A model generated the notes under the pieces. The model was not told where the DNA came from, searched no databases, and worked only from the letters and a program-made list of their open reading frames with translations. The position numbers were made by a program, and so were the translations under genes. From contig CAJOMN010000002.1 of the NCBI GenBank assembly GCA_905235745.1, positions 62,001 to 126,000 on the forward strand: a stretch of DNA of 64,000 nt, in the 5' to 3' direction. Below are positions 1 to 9,206 of the stretch, one piece after another (position 1 is the first letter of the stretch; each line of letters starts with the position of its first letter). The stretch is from an uncultured Lachnospiraceae bacterium. Its GTDB lineage: Bacteria > Bacillota > Clostridia > Lachnospirales > Lachnospiraceae.

Positions 1-693
1 GCCGACACGATTATGTCTGTATTAAAACAATCATATCAGGACTATGAGCTGCTTCTTGTGGATGACGCGTCAACGGATTCGTCACGCGCTGTTCTGGAGA
101 GGTATGCATCCGATAACATACGGATACTTGACAATACGTGCCGTAAGGGAGCAGCAGGCGCCAGAAACACCGGTATCATGGAGGCGACGGGGCGGTTTAT
201 CGCTTTTATCGATGCGGATGATCTGTGGGATGCCGGCAAGCTGTCGAAGCAGGTTGCGTTTATGAGCGACAATGACGCCGCGTTTTCTTTTACCGGATAC
301 GAATTTGCCGATGAAAAAGGCAGGGGCCTCGGTAAGATCGTAAGAGTGCCGCATACTATCTCATACAGGCAGGCTCTCAGGAATACAACGATCTTTACGA
401 GTACGGTCATGTTCGACATGGAAAAGCTTGCCAGGGAAGATATACTGATGCCATATGTCCCAAGCGAGGATACCGCGACATGGTGGCAGGTTCTGAAGAA
501 GACAGGCGTTGCCTACGGGCTTGATGAGAGCCTTACACTGTACAGGCGGATGGGTCACTCCCTTTCCTCGAATAAGCTTGAGGCCGTGAGCAGAATATGG
601 AATCTTTACAGAAAAACAGAACATCTGAGTGTGGCATACAGTCTGTACTGCTTTTGCAACTGGGCTGTGCGTGCCGTGGCAAGGAGAGTATAG
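1..693 (+). CDS. GT2 glycosyltransferase, TuaG-like (5' end outside window)
   Basis: The reading frame is open from base 1, so the start codon lies upstream. About 20-25 N-terminal residues, normally the first beta strand, are missing. The visible 230 residues carry the GT-A fold features LLLVDD (18-22) and the metal-binding DAD (71-73). The later part, with FTSTVMFD, SEDTATWW and LYRRMGHSLSSNK, resembles TuaG, the teichuronic-acid glycosyltransferase of Bacillus. It should transfer a sugar from a nucleotide donor to a lipid-linked acceptor at the inner membrane face. The next gene starts directly after its stop codon, so the two are probably co-translated. Family is confident; the sugar is unknown. 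Confidence 0.88.
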   Translation, partial: ADTIMSVLKQSYQDYELLLVDDASTDSSRAVLERYASDNIRILDNTCRKGAAGARNTGIMEATGRFIAFIDADDLWDAGKLSKQVAFMSDNDAAFSFTGYEFADEKGRGLGKIVRVPHTISYRQALRNTTIFTSTVMFDMEKLAREDILMPYVPSEDTATWWQVLKKTGVAYGLDESLTLYRRMGHSLSSNKLEAVSRIWNLYRKTEHLSVAYSLYCFCNWAVRAVARRV

Positions 694-1497
694 ATGACGC
701 CGGAAGTACTGCTGTCAGCCATGTATCTGGAGGATGAGAACTATATAGATTCCCTTAACATACACACTGACTGTGTGGTCATCAATCAGTGCGACCGGAA
801 TGCGCACCGCACGACGCTTCACGCCACTTCCCGCGGATCTGTGAACGTAACATATGTCGAAACAAAGGAGCGGGGACTTTCGAAGAGCCGCAACGAGGCG
901 ATCGCCAACGCGGCGGAAAGCATATGCATATTGTGCGACAATGACGTGGAGTATGTCGAAAACTATGATGAGATCGTTAACGGTGCGTTTAATGCCCATC
1001 CCGAAGCGGATGTGATCGTTTTTTTCATAAAAAGGCCGGAAAGGGATCATCCGGTATTTGACAGGGAAAAAAGGATGGGATATCTGTCCGTCCTCAAGAT
1101 ATTTTCTCCCGAGATAGCGTTTCGCAGACAGGCTATAGATGATATCCGGTTTGACGAGATGTTCGGTGCCGGAGCGAGATATCATCTCGGCGAGGAAAAC
1201 CTGTTCTTATATGAATGCTTAAAGAGACGGAAAACAATACTGTATGTTCCGGAAATGATCGCTGCCGTCAGACACGAAGAGTCTACATGGTTTAAAGGTT
1301 ATGACAGAGACTTCTTTGTGAGCCGTGGTGCGAATTATGCCGCCATGAGCAGGGCTTTTTCCGGCATACTGATTCTGCAGTTTGCCCTGCGCAAGAGAAA
1401 GCTGTATGCCGGGAGCATGAGTATCTTTGGCGCGTTATCGGGAATGCTGGAAGGCAGGCGCGAATACCGGAAAAGGATAACGGGAAACTTAAAATGA
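694..1497 (+). CDS. GT2-type glycosyltransferase
   Basis: This 267-residue protein lacks the usual N-terminal VSIIIP strand but keeps GLSKSRNEAI (61-70) followed by CDND (81-84), the nucleotide/metal-binding region of GT-A enzymes. Further on, HLGEENLFLYECLK is typical of the acceptor/catalytic region. It has no membrane segment apart from weak hydrophobicity near the C-terminus. It starts immediately after the upstream GT stop and overlaps the next gene by 4 nt (ATGA). It is probably a cytosolic, membrane-associated transferase of the same repeat unit. Donor and acceptor cannot be read from the sequence. Confidence 0.82.
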   Translation: MTPEVLLSAMYLEDENYIDSLNIHTDCVVINQCDRNAHRTTLHATSRGSVNVTYVETKERGLSKSRNEAIANAAESICILCDNDVEYVENYDEIVNGAFNAHPEADVIVFFIKRPERDHPVFDREKRMGYLSVLKIFSPEIAFRRQAIDDIRFDEMFGAGARYHLGEENLFLYECLKRRKTILYVPEMIAAVRHEESTWFKGYDRDFFVSRGANYAAMSRAFSGILILQFALRKRKLYAGSMSIFGALSGMLEGRREYRKRITGNLK

Positions 1498-2492
1498 GGA
1501 TATTTCTTGCGGGCGATCACTATACCGGAACCGGACCTGCAAATGTGACCCAATATTATATTGACAATCTTCCTGCCGGAACACTTTATCAAAAGAGAAG
1601 AAGCAAACTGCTTCGCGCAGCGGAGATCGTGATCGATACCGTGAGGGCGGATGTTGTTGTCTATTCCGGATACTCAAAACAGAACATATTCGGGATGAAA
1701 GCCGCGAAAATACTGGGGAAACCGACCGCCTACATTATGCACGGGTGTGTAGAGCATGAAAATGAGATCAATCTTGAGCCTGACGAAGAGATGAATAGTG
1801 TCGAGAGGAGAACGCTCGATATGGCCGATCTTGTCATAGCGGTCAGCAGAACATTCTGCTCGTGGCTTAAAGAGTATTACCCCGTGTATTCCGGGAAGTT
1901 TGACTATATAACCAACGGGGTCGATACGTCTCTTGCAGGGCGGGAGAAGGATACGCGGGAAAGAGACAGACATATGATCTATACGGTCGGCGGCGGAATG
2001 CCGAGGAAGAAGATCAGATACATATGTTCGGCAATAAAGATACTGCGCGAAACATATGACCCCGATTTGTATCTGTGCATCACGGGAGCTTCGGGAGCCG
2101 ATTCGGATGCGATAGGATCATTTGATTGTGCGGATAACAGAGGACTCGTTACGTATGAAGAGAGCACCGGGCTGTTTCGTAAAGCGGCTTTGTTTGTTCA
2201 GAACAGCTGTTTCGAGACTTTCGGGCTCGCCCCGGTCGAAGCGCTTATGTGCGGGTGCCCGATACTGTGTTCCCGACATGTCGGGGCACTTGAACTGTTT
2301 GATGATCTTCGTGCCAATGATATCATCGATAATTATGACGACCCACATGAAATAGCCGAAAAGATCAGATATAATCTGGAAAATCCCAATGCGGACAGGC
2401 TGTCCGGTTGTTTTGGACGGGAGAAGAGTTCATGGAAAGCAAGAAGCATGGTTTTGGAGTCGAAGCTTTCAAAACTTGTATCGAAAAGATAA
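1494..2492 (+). CDS. GT4 family glycosyltransferase
   Basis: A 332-residue GT-B enzyme. The N-terminal half has the acceptor-side fold, with AYIMHGCVEHENE and a linker ending ITNGVDTS. The C-terminal half carries the GT4 donor signature SCFETFGLAPVEALMCG, with the two glutamates of the E-x7-E motif, followed by HVGALELFDD. The start ATG overlaps the preceding stop (ATGA). The 3' end overlaps the next gene by about 60 nt. The family predicts retaining transfer from a nucleotide sugar; the sugar is unknown. Confidence 0.88.
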   Translation: MRIFLAGDHYTGTGPANVTQYYIDNLPAGTLYQKRRSKLLRAAEIVIDTVRADVVVYSGYSKQNIFGMKAAKILGKPTAYIMHGCVEHENEINLEPDEEMNSVERRTLDMADLVIAVSRTFCSWLKEYYPVYSGKFDYITNGVDTSLAGREKDTRERDRHMIYTVGGGMPRKKIRYICSAIKILRETYDPDLYLCITGASGADSDAIGSFDCADNRGLVTYEESTGLFRKAALFVQNSCFETFGLAPVEALMCGCPILCSRHVGALELFDDLRANDIIDNYDDPHEIAEKIRYNLENPNADRLSGCFGREKSSWKARSMVLESKLSKLVSKR

Positions 2493-3640
2493 AGGAAGAG
2501 GCAGGCATCAGGGATATATGCAATACGTTGCTGATATTCTGCCTGTTTGTTTTTTACACATTGACTTTTTTTGTGCCTCGTTTTTACGGAAAGACCGAAA
2601 AATACGTGGGCGTGTTTGTATTTGCCGTGCTTGCTGCCATTGCGGCAATCAATATCAACCCGATTGAAAAGATCCGGCAAAAGGACAGAAGATTCATCGC
2701 ACTTATACTGCTTGTTGTATTAACGGGAGTCAATATACTGATCGTTGACAGCGGTCTCGGATGTTTTTTTGTAATGGCGGATTTTGCGCTTGTCTGGTAC
2801 ATTTCCTCCGAGATAAGGTTTGCAAAGTGGCAGTTCTGTCTTATGGGCATTTTATACACCGCCATGCTCCTGTACTGGTTCTTCGGCGTATATACATGGA
2901 TGTTCGCGGATTACACATCATTTGCGATGAATACGAATACTGCGGCAACTTTCACGGTATTTTCCATGCTGTGCGCCCTTGTCTTTTTCGATTCGCTTCG
3001 CGATAAGCATACAATTGCCGGTCTGCTGATCGTGATCGCGCTTGTAAAATGCCTTCAGATAAGCCTGTATCACAGATCTCGCGGCGCATTTATAATGCTT
3101 GTGGCGTTCTTTGTGCTGAGGTTCCTGGTTCCGGCCAAATTATGGAACAGAAAGGGGTTTTACTATTTCCTGTGCACTTTTGCGACATTCGGGTCTCTCG
3201 TATTTGTAGCGCTTTACATCTGGCTTGGTACAACGGGAATAAACTTCCGGATGCCTTTCTTTTATAAGAACCTGTTCTCGGGACGGGAGGCCATATGGCT
3301 CGAGTTCTGGGAAATGTTCAGACATAAGCCTTTAACGGGCATCGGCACCGGGGTGACAATAACATCTTTCTTTGAGTTCAATGTGCATAATGCGATGTAC
3401 AATATACTTGTTATCCACGGCGTGATCGTGTTTGCCCTGATGATGTACATGATGTTTGGATCGTGGGCCGCATGCCGGAAGGATGCGGGACGCGGAAGCA
3501 TTGCAGGATGCGCCATGGCTGCCGTATTTGCCATATGCATCGAGTCCTTTTTTGATGTTGATCTTATATGGACCAATTATACGGTAAATATGCTCTTTTT
3601 ACTGCTTGCGGCCAATTCGAAGTATGATCACGGGGAGTGA
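2432..3640 (+). CDS. O-antigen polymerase/ligase-like membrane protein (Wzy-type, copy 1)
   Basis: A 402-residue polytopic membrane protein with about ten hydrophobic segments and a long loop before the C-terminal helices. The RSRGAF, SGREAIW, TGIGTG and VHNAMYNILVIHG segments are typical of the Wzy/O-antigen ligase superfamily. The ATG at 2432 is preferred over one at 2408 because a GGGAGAAGAG purine run precedes it; even so, it overlaps the upstream gene by 61 nt. It is clearly paralogous to the gene at 5074 (shared IVDSG, IRF, YIWLG/YVWLG, SGR.EIW, TGIG, NILVIHGVIVF). It probably polymerises repeat units on the outer face of the membrane. Polymerase and ligase cannot be told apart here. 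Confidence 0.82.
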   Translation: MESKKHGFGVEAFKTCIEKIKEEAGIRDICNTLLIFCLFVFYTLTFFVPRFYGKTEKYVGVFVFAVLAAIAAININPIEKIRQKDRRFIALILLVVLTGVNILIVDSGLGCFFVMADFALVWYISSEIRFAKWQFCLMGILYTAMLLYWFFGVYTWMFADYTSFAMNTNTAATFTVFSMLCALVFFDSLRDKHTIAGLLIVIALVKCLQISLYHRSRGAFIMLVAFFVLRFLVPAKLWNRKGFYYFLCTFATFGSLVFVALYIWLGTTGINFRMPFFYKNLFSGREAIWLEFWEMFRHKPLTGIGTGVTITSFFEFNVHNAMYNILVIHGVIVFALMMYMMFGSWAACRKDAGRGSIAGCAMAAVFAICIESFFDVDLIWTNYTVNMLFLLLAANSKYDHGE

Positions 3641-3641
3641 T

Positions 3642-5081
3642 ATGAAAAAAGGCGGGGAACAATCAAAGAGCAGATATCAATATCTGGCGGGAAATATTGC
3701 CCTGTTTACAGTCAGTAATTTCGTATCGAAGATACTGGTGTTTCTTCTCGTACCGCTATACACCGGAGTACTGACGACATATGAATACGGTATCGCGGAC
3801 ATAATGCAGGTCACGCTGCTGCTCCTTGTACCGATGCTCACTCTTAATATGGGCGAGGCGGCTCTGCGGTTCGGGATAGAAAATGCCGGCAAAAGAGGAA
3901 GCATATTAAGGATCGGCCTGTCATATGTGGTCCGTGCCGATGCGGTCACGGTCGGCCTGTGTATCATATCGTTCGCCTTTGTCGGCAACGAGGTCAAATG
4001 GTATGTATTCCTGTTTGCCCTGCTGTTTGCCGCCAACTCGCTGTACGAATATCTGATACTGTACTTTCAGGGCTGCGAAGCAGTACCGATAGTCGTGACG
4101 GGGTCGGTTGCATCGACGGTCATTACGATATTGTCCAACATCATATTCCTGCTCGTGATCAATATCGGCCTTAACGGTTATATCTTCTCCCAGGTACTTG
4201 CATATCTGTTTTCCGCAGTCATTATGGCGGCGCTCGGAAAACGTGCCGGGATCATCGGCAGCTATAAGGAAGATAATGAACTGAGGATGGAGATGCTTGG
4301 CTACGGAGTTCCGCTTATAGCGTATTCCACGGGAAGCTGGGTCAATAACGCGGCAGACAGATATATCGTCCTTGCGATCTGCGGAGCGGCGGTAAACGGA
4401 GTCTATGGCGTGGCATACAAGATCCCGGCGATACTGATGGTATTTCAGAGGATTTTCGCGCAGGCGTGGCAGATGTCAGCCACCAAGAGCTATAAGGATG
4501 AAAAGAGCCCGGAATTCTTCACGCAGATGTACAGGACGTACAACTGCTTCATGGTCGTGATATGCGCGATACTGATATTGCTTGTCAATCCGGTCGCATC
4601 GTTTATGTTCAGGAATGATTTCTATGAAGCGTGGATATACGTTCCGCCCCTTCTCATATCGGTAATATTCGGTGCGCTGACAGGGTTTCTCGGGTCTATA
4701 TGTCTGGCATACAAGGATTCGAAGTCAATGGGGATCGCAACAGGAACGGGAGCGGTTGCAAATGTGGCGATGAATCTGGCGTTTATACCGTACTTTTCCG
4801 CTATGGGAGCTGCCGCTGCCACCGCCATAAGCTATGCTCTGATGTGGGCGATCGCCTATAAGTATGTCAGGAAGTATGTTGTTATCGATAACAATATGCT
4901 TGCTGATATTTTGAGTTATCTTATACTTGTGGCAATGTCGATTGCAATGATAGGACGCATCCCGGCCAGATACGCCGTATGCGCCGCATTGACCATTGTG
5001 GTCATCCTCATCCATTTAAAGGATGAGAAGGCGATAGTTCAGGAGTCTTACAGGATATTGAAAGGCAGATTGAATGGATAA
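3642..5081 (+). CDS. Oligosaccharide flippase, Wzx/MVF-type (copy 1)
   Basis: A 479-residue integral membrane protein with 12-14 predicted helices. Its N-terminus (LAGNIALFTVSNFVSKILVF, then LVPLYTGVLTTYEYGIADI) is the standard beginning of the polysaccharide transporter family of the MATE/MVF superfamily. It should flip undecaprenyl-diphosphate-linked repeat units to the outer leaflet. The start at 3642 sits 1 nt after the upstream stop and has GGGGAGTG just before it; the upstream TTG in the same frame is inside the previous gene and is rejected. It is sandwiched between two polymerase paralogues. Confidence 0.92.
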   Translation: MKKGGEQSKSRYQYLAGNIALFTVSNFVSKILVFLLVPLYTGVLTTYEYGIADIMQVTLLLLVPMLTLNMGEAALRFGIENAGKRGSILRIGLSYVVRADAVTVGLCIISFAFVGNEVKWYVFLFALLFAANSLYEYLILYFQGCEAVPIVVTGSVASTVITILSNIIFLLVINIGLNGYIFSQVLAYLFSAVIMAALGKRAGIIGSYKEDNELRMEMLGYGVPLIAYSTGSWVNNAADRYIVLAICGAAVNGVYGVAYKIPAILMVFQRIFAQAWQMSATKSYKDEKSPEFFTQMYRTYNCFMVVICAILILLVNPVASFMFRNDFYEAWIYVPPLLISVIFGALTGFLGSICLAYKDSKSMGIATGTGAVANVAMNLAFIPYFSAMGAAAATAISYALMWAIAYKYVRKYVVIDNNMLADILSYLILVAMSIAMIGRIPARYAVCAALTIVVILIHLKDEKAIVQESYRILKGRLNG

Positions 5082-6225
5082 TAACAGCATTTCCAATAGA
5101 AGACAAATGTGGGGGAATCTTTCTCTTTTTGCCGCGTGTCTGATATTAACGGTCTTGTTATGGAACGAACACGAATGGTACGAGGCGATAGTGCCGTACG
5201 CAACATTGATATCGTTCGTGTTCCTTGCGGTGACCTTCTTTTGTTACGTGCCGGTAAAGACGGCAATAACAGACAGGTACTTCCTGCTGACGGCTGCCGC
5301 CTGCGGTGTTGCGGCCGTCAATCTGTTCATTGTTGATTCGGGCAAAGGCGCGTGGCTTACTGCCGCCGATCTGCTGCTTGTGATATATCTTGCAGGCAGG
5401 ATAAGGTTTGGCAACACGTTTATCATACTCTTCTGCGTGTATATCGGCTTTTATTTCTTCTACTGGACATTTGACGTCAAGGGATACTTTAAGGGCTATA
5501 ACACCAACTACGGCGGACTTGTTCTTATCACGGGATTCGTATTTGCCGTAACCGGCCTCATCAAACTGTATGAGGGGCTGAAGGATACCGAAAAGCACGG
5601 CTCGAGGTTCCTGTTTGCGTTTATACTGTTCATGTTTGCGTGGGCGTATAATATCATTTCGTGGTACAGGTCACGATGCGCTCTTCTGGGCCTTGTCGTA
5701 TTTGCCATACTGCTCCTGATACCGGGGAGGGTGTGGAAGAACAAGGTATTCTATACGGTCCTGACGCTTGCAATGACAGCAGGCTCGATATTGATATCCC
5801 TTGTATATGTCTGGCTGGGACGTTATGCACGGTCACTGGATATCAAGCTCTTTTACAAAGACATAATGTCTGGACGCGATGAGATATGGTCGGATCTGTG
5901 GTCGGCATTTTCCAGAGCCCCGATAACGGGGATAGGCAGTTCGTACAGGATAAATGTTGTCTGGATGGGAGGAATATTTGAGGTTCATAACGGGCTTCTC
6001 GATATACTGATCGTTCACGGAGTCATAGTATTTGCGGTTACATTTGTTCTTCTTGTCAGGTGTCTTGCGGGATTAAGGGAAGCGGCAGCAAGTGATCTTG
6101 TCGCCAGATCCGCTGTATCTGCGGTGTTTGCGATACTTGCGGTATCTTTCATGGAGAACTGTTTCATCGTTCCGCCGTTCCTTCTGTGCACCCTTGCGTT
6201 AATTGCAATAGCAAGGTCTGTTTGA
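5074..6225 (+). CDS. O-antigen polymerase/ligase-like membrane protein (Wzy-type, copy 2)
   Basis: A 383-residue membrane protein with ten or so hydrophobic helices. It shares block after block with the gene at 2432: FIVDSGKGAW, a helix followed by RIRFG, WYRSRCALLG, YVWLGRY, SGRDEIWSDLW, TGIGSS and ILIVHGVIVFAV. The superfamily is O-antigen polymerase/ligase. It overlaps the flippase gene by 8 nt. Having two paralogues around one flippase suggests a duplicated polymerase now used for two linkages or two polymers. Either copy could instead be a ligase that attaches the polymer to its carrier. Confidence 0.82.
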   Translation: MDNNSISNRRQMWGNLSLFAACLILTVLLWNEHEWYEAIVPYATLISFVFLAVTFFCYVPVKTAITDRYFLLTAAACGVAAVNLFIVDSGKGAWLTAADLLLVIYLAGRIRFGNTFIILFCVYIGFYFFYWTFDVKGYFKGYNTNYGGLVLITGFVFAVTGLIKLYEGLKDTEKHGSRFLFAFILFMFAWAYNIISWYRSRCALLGLVVFAILLLIPGRVWKNKVFYTVLTLAMTAGSILISLVYVWLGRYARSLDIKLFYKDIMSGRDEIWSDLWSAFSRAPITGIGSSYRINVVWMGGIFEVHNGLLDILIVHGVIVFAVTFVLLVRCLAGLREAAASDLVARSAVSAVFAILAVSFMENCFIVPPFLLCTLALIAIARSV

Positions 6226-6253
6226 TATAATGAAAAGTCGAGCGTGACTGATT

Positions 6254-8179
6254 ATGATAAAGAGCAAACAACTGATTATAAGACGAATAGGGCTTATGCT
6301 CTGCGATGCATTAAGCGTTATGGTTGCAACGTTTCTTGCACTGATAGCAAGGTTCGATTTTTCGATCGCCGAGATCCCCGACAGGGTATATGTGGATACG
6401 GCGGTTGACTTTCTGCCCTTTTCGATAATATTAACGCTTGTACTGTTCTGGCTGTTCCATCTGTACCAGAGTCTGTGGGAATATGCCGGGGCGCCTGAAC
6501 TGGTCGGTATTTTCGGCGGATGCTTCTGTTCGGCCGTTGTTCAGATGATAGTCGTCAACCGTATACTTCACTGGCCTTATCCCAGAAGCTGTTATGTGTT
6601 CTTCGGCGGGTTCCTGCTGTTTCTCGTTGCGGTCACCAGATTTTTCTACAGAGCGTTCCGTACGTTTGTGGAAAAGCGCGTGTCCAATGCCAAGAGCGTA
6701 AACGTGATGATAATAGGTGCCGGTGATGCCGGCAATTCCCTGATCCGTGAGATGCGTTCATCGAGCTATATCGAGAAGAACGCGATGTGCGTGATAGATG
6801 ACGATTCGACCAAGATAGGAAACTATATTCACGGCGTCAAGGTGGTCGGAGGCAGGGATGCGATAATAGAAAATGCGGTTAAATACGACATTGACGAGAT
6901 CATTATCGCGATGCCGGATGCATCCAGATCCACCATAAGGGAAATCCTCGAGATATGCAAACAGACCAAATGCGAGCTTAAGACGCTGCCGGCCATGTAC
7001 CAGCTCGTTAACGGGGAGGTGAACGTTAGCCAGCTGCGCAGGGTTGATATCGCAGACCTTCTCGGAAGGGATCAGGTCAAGATCGATCTTGATTCGATAA
7101 TGAGCTATGTCAAGGATCAGGTGATCCTCGTGACAGGAGGAGGCGGATCGATCGGGAGTGAGCTGTGCCGCCAGATAGCGACCCACAAGCCCAGGCAGCT
7201 TATACTCTTCGACATATACGAAAACAGCGCTTATTCGATACAGCAGGAGCTTATGCGCAAATATCCGGATCTTAACCTTAAGGTTCTGATCGGGAGCGTA
7301 AGAAATACAAACAGGGTCAACTCCGTGTTTGAAAAATATCATCCGGATATCGTGTACCATGCAGCCGCCCACAAGCATGTCCCGCTAATGGAGGATTCAC
7401 CGAACGAAGCGATCAAAAACAACGTAATGGGCACATGGAAGCTGGCAGAGGCGGCATCACGTTACAAAACAAAGAGATTTGTACTCATATCCACAGACAA
7501 GGCCGTTAATCCCACGAATATTATGGGAGCAAGCAAACGTATCTGCGAGATGATCGTGCAGTCGTACAACCAGAGGAGCGAAACGGAGTTTGTCGCCGTA
7601 AGGTTCGGAAACGTCCTCGGGAGCAACGGTTCCGTCATCCCGCTGTTTAAGAAACAGATCGAGGCAGGAGGCCCCGTAACCGTTACACATCCAAACGTTA
7701 TCAGGTATTTCATGACGATCCCGGAGGCGGTGTCTCTCGTACTGCAGGCGGGTGCGTACGCAAAAGGCGGAGAGATATTTGTGCTTGAAATGGGTGAGCC
7801 TGTCAGGATACTTGACCTTGCGATCAATCTTATACGGCTGTCGGGATACGTTCCCGGAGAAGACATACAGATACAGTTTACGGGACTGCGCCCCGGGGAG
7901 AAGCTGTATGAGGAAATGCTGATGGAAGAAGAGGGAATGCAGGACACCGCCAACAGCAAGATACATATAGGCAAGCCGATAGAATTCGACGAGGATGAAT
8001 TCTTCAGGGAACTTGAAGTAATGAACGAATTGTCCAGGGAAGAGACAGATGATGCGACAATACGTGAATGGGTCAAGAAGATCGTTCCGACATACCAGAT
8101 GAGGAATCCGGACGGAACGCTTCCGATAGACACGTCATATGACGATAAACCTCACAAATGGGAGAGAACAAATGACTGA
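6254..8179 (+). CDS. Membrane-bound nucleoside-diphosphate-sugar 4,6-dehydratase (CapD/WbpM/PglF type)
   Basis: A 641-residue protein. Four N-terminal membrane helices (roughly residues 10-130) are followed by a CoA-binding-like Rossmann domain (VMIIGAGDAGNSL) and a C-terminal SDR domain with VTGGGGSIGSEL. The catalytic segment reads STDKAVNPTNIMGASK, that is MxxxK in place of the common YxxxK, as in this family. Known members dehydrate UDP-GlcNAc to a 4-keto-6-deoxy sugar feeding QuiNAc, bacillosamine or FucNAc branches. It precedes capEFG and overlaps the next gene by 8 nt. No recognisable purine-rich ribosome site stands before the ATG. Family is certain; the product sugar is not. Confidence 0.93.
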   Translation: MIKSKQLIIRRIGLMLCDALSVMVATFLALIARFDFSIAEIPDRVYVDTAVDFLPFSIILTLVLFWLFHLYQSLWEYAGAPELVGIFGGCFCSAVVQMIVVNRILHWPYPRSCYVFFGGFLLFLVAVTRFFYRAFRTFVEKRVSNAKSVNVMIIGAGDAGNSLIREMRSSSYIEKNAMCVIDDDSTKIGNYIHGVKVVGGRDAIIENAVKYDIDEIIIAMPDASRSTIREILEICKQTKCELKTLPAMYQLVNGEVNVSQLRRVDIADLLGRDQVKIDLDSIMSYVKDQVILVTGGGGSIGSELCRQIATHKPRQLILFDIYENSAYSIQQELMRKYPDLNLKVLIGSVRNTNRVNSVFEKYHPDIVYHAAAHKHVPLMEDSPNEAIKNNVMGTWKLAEAASRYKTKRFVLISTDKAVNPTNIMGASKRICEMIVQSYNQRSETEFVAVRFGNVLGSNGSVIPLFKKQIEAGGPVTVTHPNVIRYFMTIPEAVSLVLQAGAYAKGGEIFVLEMGEPVRILDLAINLIRLSGYVPGEDIQIQFTGLRPGEKLYEEMLMEEEGMQDTANSKIHIGKPIEFDEDEFFRELEVMNELSREETDDATIREWVKKIVPTYQMRNPDGTLPIDTSYDDKPHKWERTND

Positions 8180-9206
8180 TAACATATTCAGGGACAAGAC
8201 GCTGCTGATAACCGGAGGAACGGGATCTTTCGGCAATGCCGTTCTTAACAGGTTTCTCGAAACGGATATACGGGAGATCAGGATATTTTCGCGTGACGAA
8301 AAAAAACAGGATGACATGCGGCATCATTATAACAATCCCAAGATCAAATACTACATAGGAGATGTCCGGAACATCCAAAGCGTAAGGGATGCAATGCATG
8401 ATGTTGACTACATATTTCATGCCGCGGCGCTCAAACAGGTTCCGAGCTGTGAATTCTTCCCGATGGAGGCAGTGCGAACCAATGTTATCGGAACCGATAA
8501 CGTGCTGACATGCGCAATAGAAGCCGGGGTATCCAAGGTCATATGCCTGTCGACCGACAAGGCCGCTTATCCGGTAAATGCAATGGGAACAAGCAAGGCG
8601 ATGATGGAAAAGGTGTTTGTTGCCAAATCACGGACTGTTGACCCCGATAAGACACTGATATGCGGTACGAGGTACGGAAATGTTATGTGCTCGCGCGGCT
8701 CGGTCATCCCGCTCTTTATAGAGCAGATCAAGCAGGGGCTTCCGCTTACCGTTACGGAGCCTGCGATGACGAGGTTCATAATGAGTCTCGAAGAGGCAGT
8801 AGAACTGGTAATATTTGCCTTCGGAAATGCCGAAGCAGGCGATATAATGGTACAGAAGGCACCGGCGTGCACTATAGAAACGCTCGCAACGGCCGTAAAG
8901 GAGCTGTTTTGTGCCGATAATGAGATCAGGGTCATCGGTATCAGGCACGGAGAGAAGATGTATGAGACGCTCCTGACCAACGAGGAATGTTCGCGGGCGT
9001 TCGATCTGGGGAACTTTTACAGGGTTCCGGCCGACCAGAGGGATCTGAACTACGACAAGTATTTTAAGGAAGGCAGTGTGGAACGTGCCGCTCTTACGGA
9101 GTTTAATTCAAACAATACGACGATATTAAACGTTGAACAGGTCAAAGAGAAGCTTTTGTCGCTTAAGGTTATCCGCGATGAGATAAGGGAGTGGGAGTCG
9201 AGATAG
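8172..9206 (+). CDS. capE: UDP-GlcNAc 4,6-dehydratase/5-epimerase (CapE/FnlA type)
   Basis: A 344-residue soluble SDR enzyme. The N-terminal cofactor motif is ITGGTGSFGNAV, and the active-site segment STDKAAYPVNAMGTSK again has Met in place of Tyr, the hallmark of the CapE/FlaA1 short dehydratases. In the CapEFG pathway it converts UDP-GlcNAc to the UDP-4-keto-6-deoxy-L-hexosamine intermediate. The start at 8172 is chosen because GGGAGA lies 7 nt upstream and the protein then begins just before the cofactor strand; the longer in-frame start is within the previous gene. Its role follows mainly from the capF and capG genes directly behind it. A PseB-type role is the alternative. Confidence 0.9.
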   Translation: MTDNIFRDKTLLITGGTGSFGNAVLNRFLETDIREIRIFSRDEKKQDDMRHHYNNPKIKYYIGDVRNIQSVRDAMHDVDYIFHAAALKQVPSCEFFPMEAVRTNVIGTDNVLTCAIEAGVSKVICLSTDKAAYPVNAMGTSKAMMEKVFVAKSRTVDPDKTLICGTRYGNVMCSRGSVIPLFIEQIKQGLPLTVTEPAMTRFIMSLEEAVELVIFAFGNAEAGDIMVQKAPACTIETLATAVKELFCADNEIRVIGIRHGEKMYETLLTNEECSRAFDLGNFYRVPADQRDLNYDKYFKEGSVERAALTEFNSNNTTILNVEQVKEKLLSLKVIRDEIREWESR

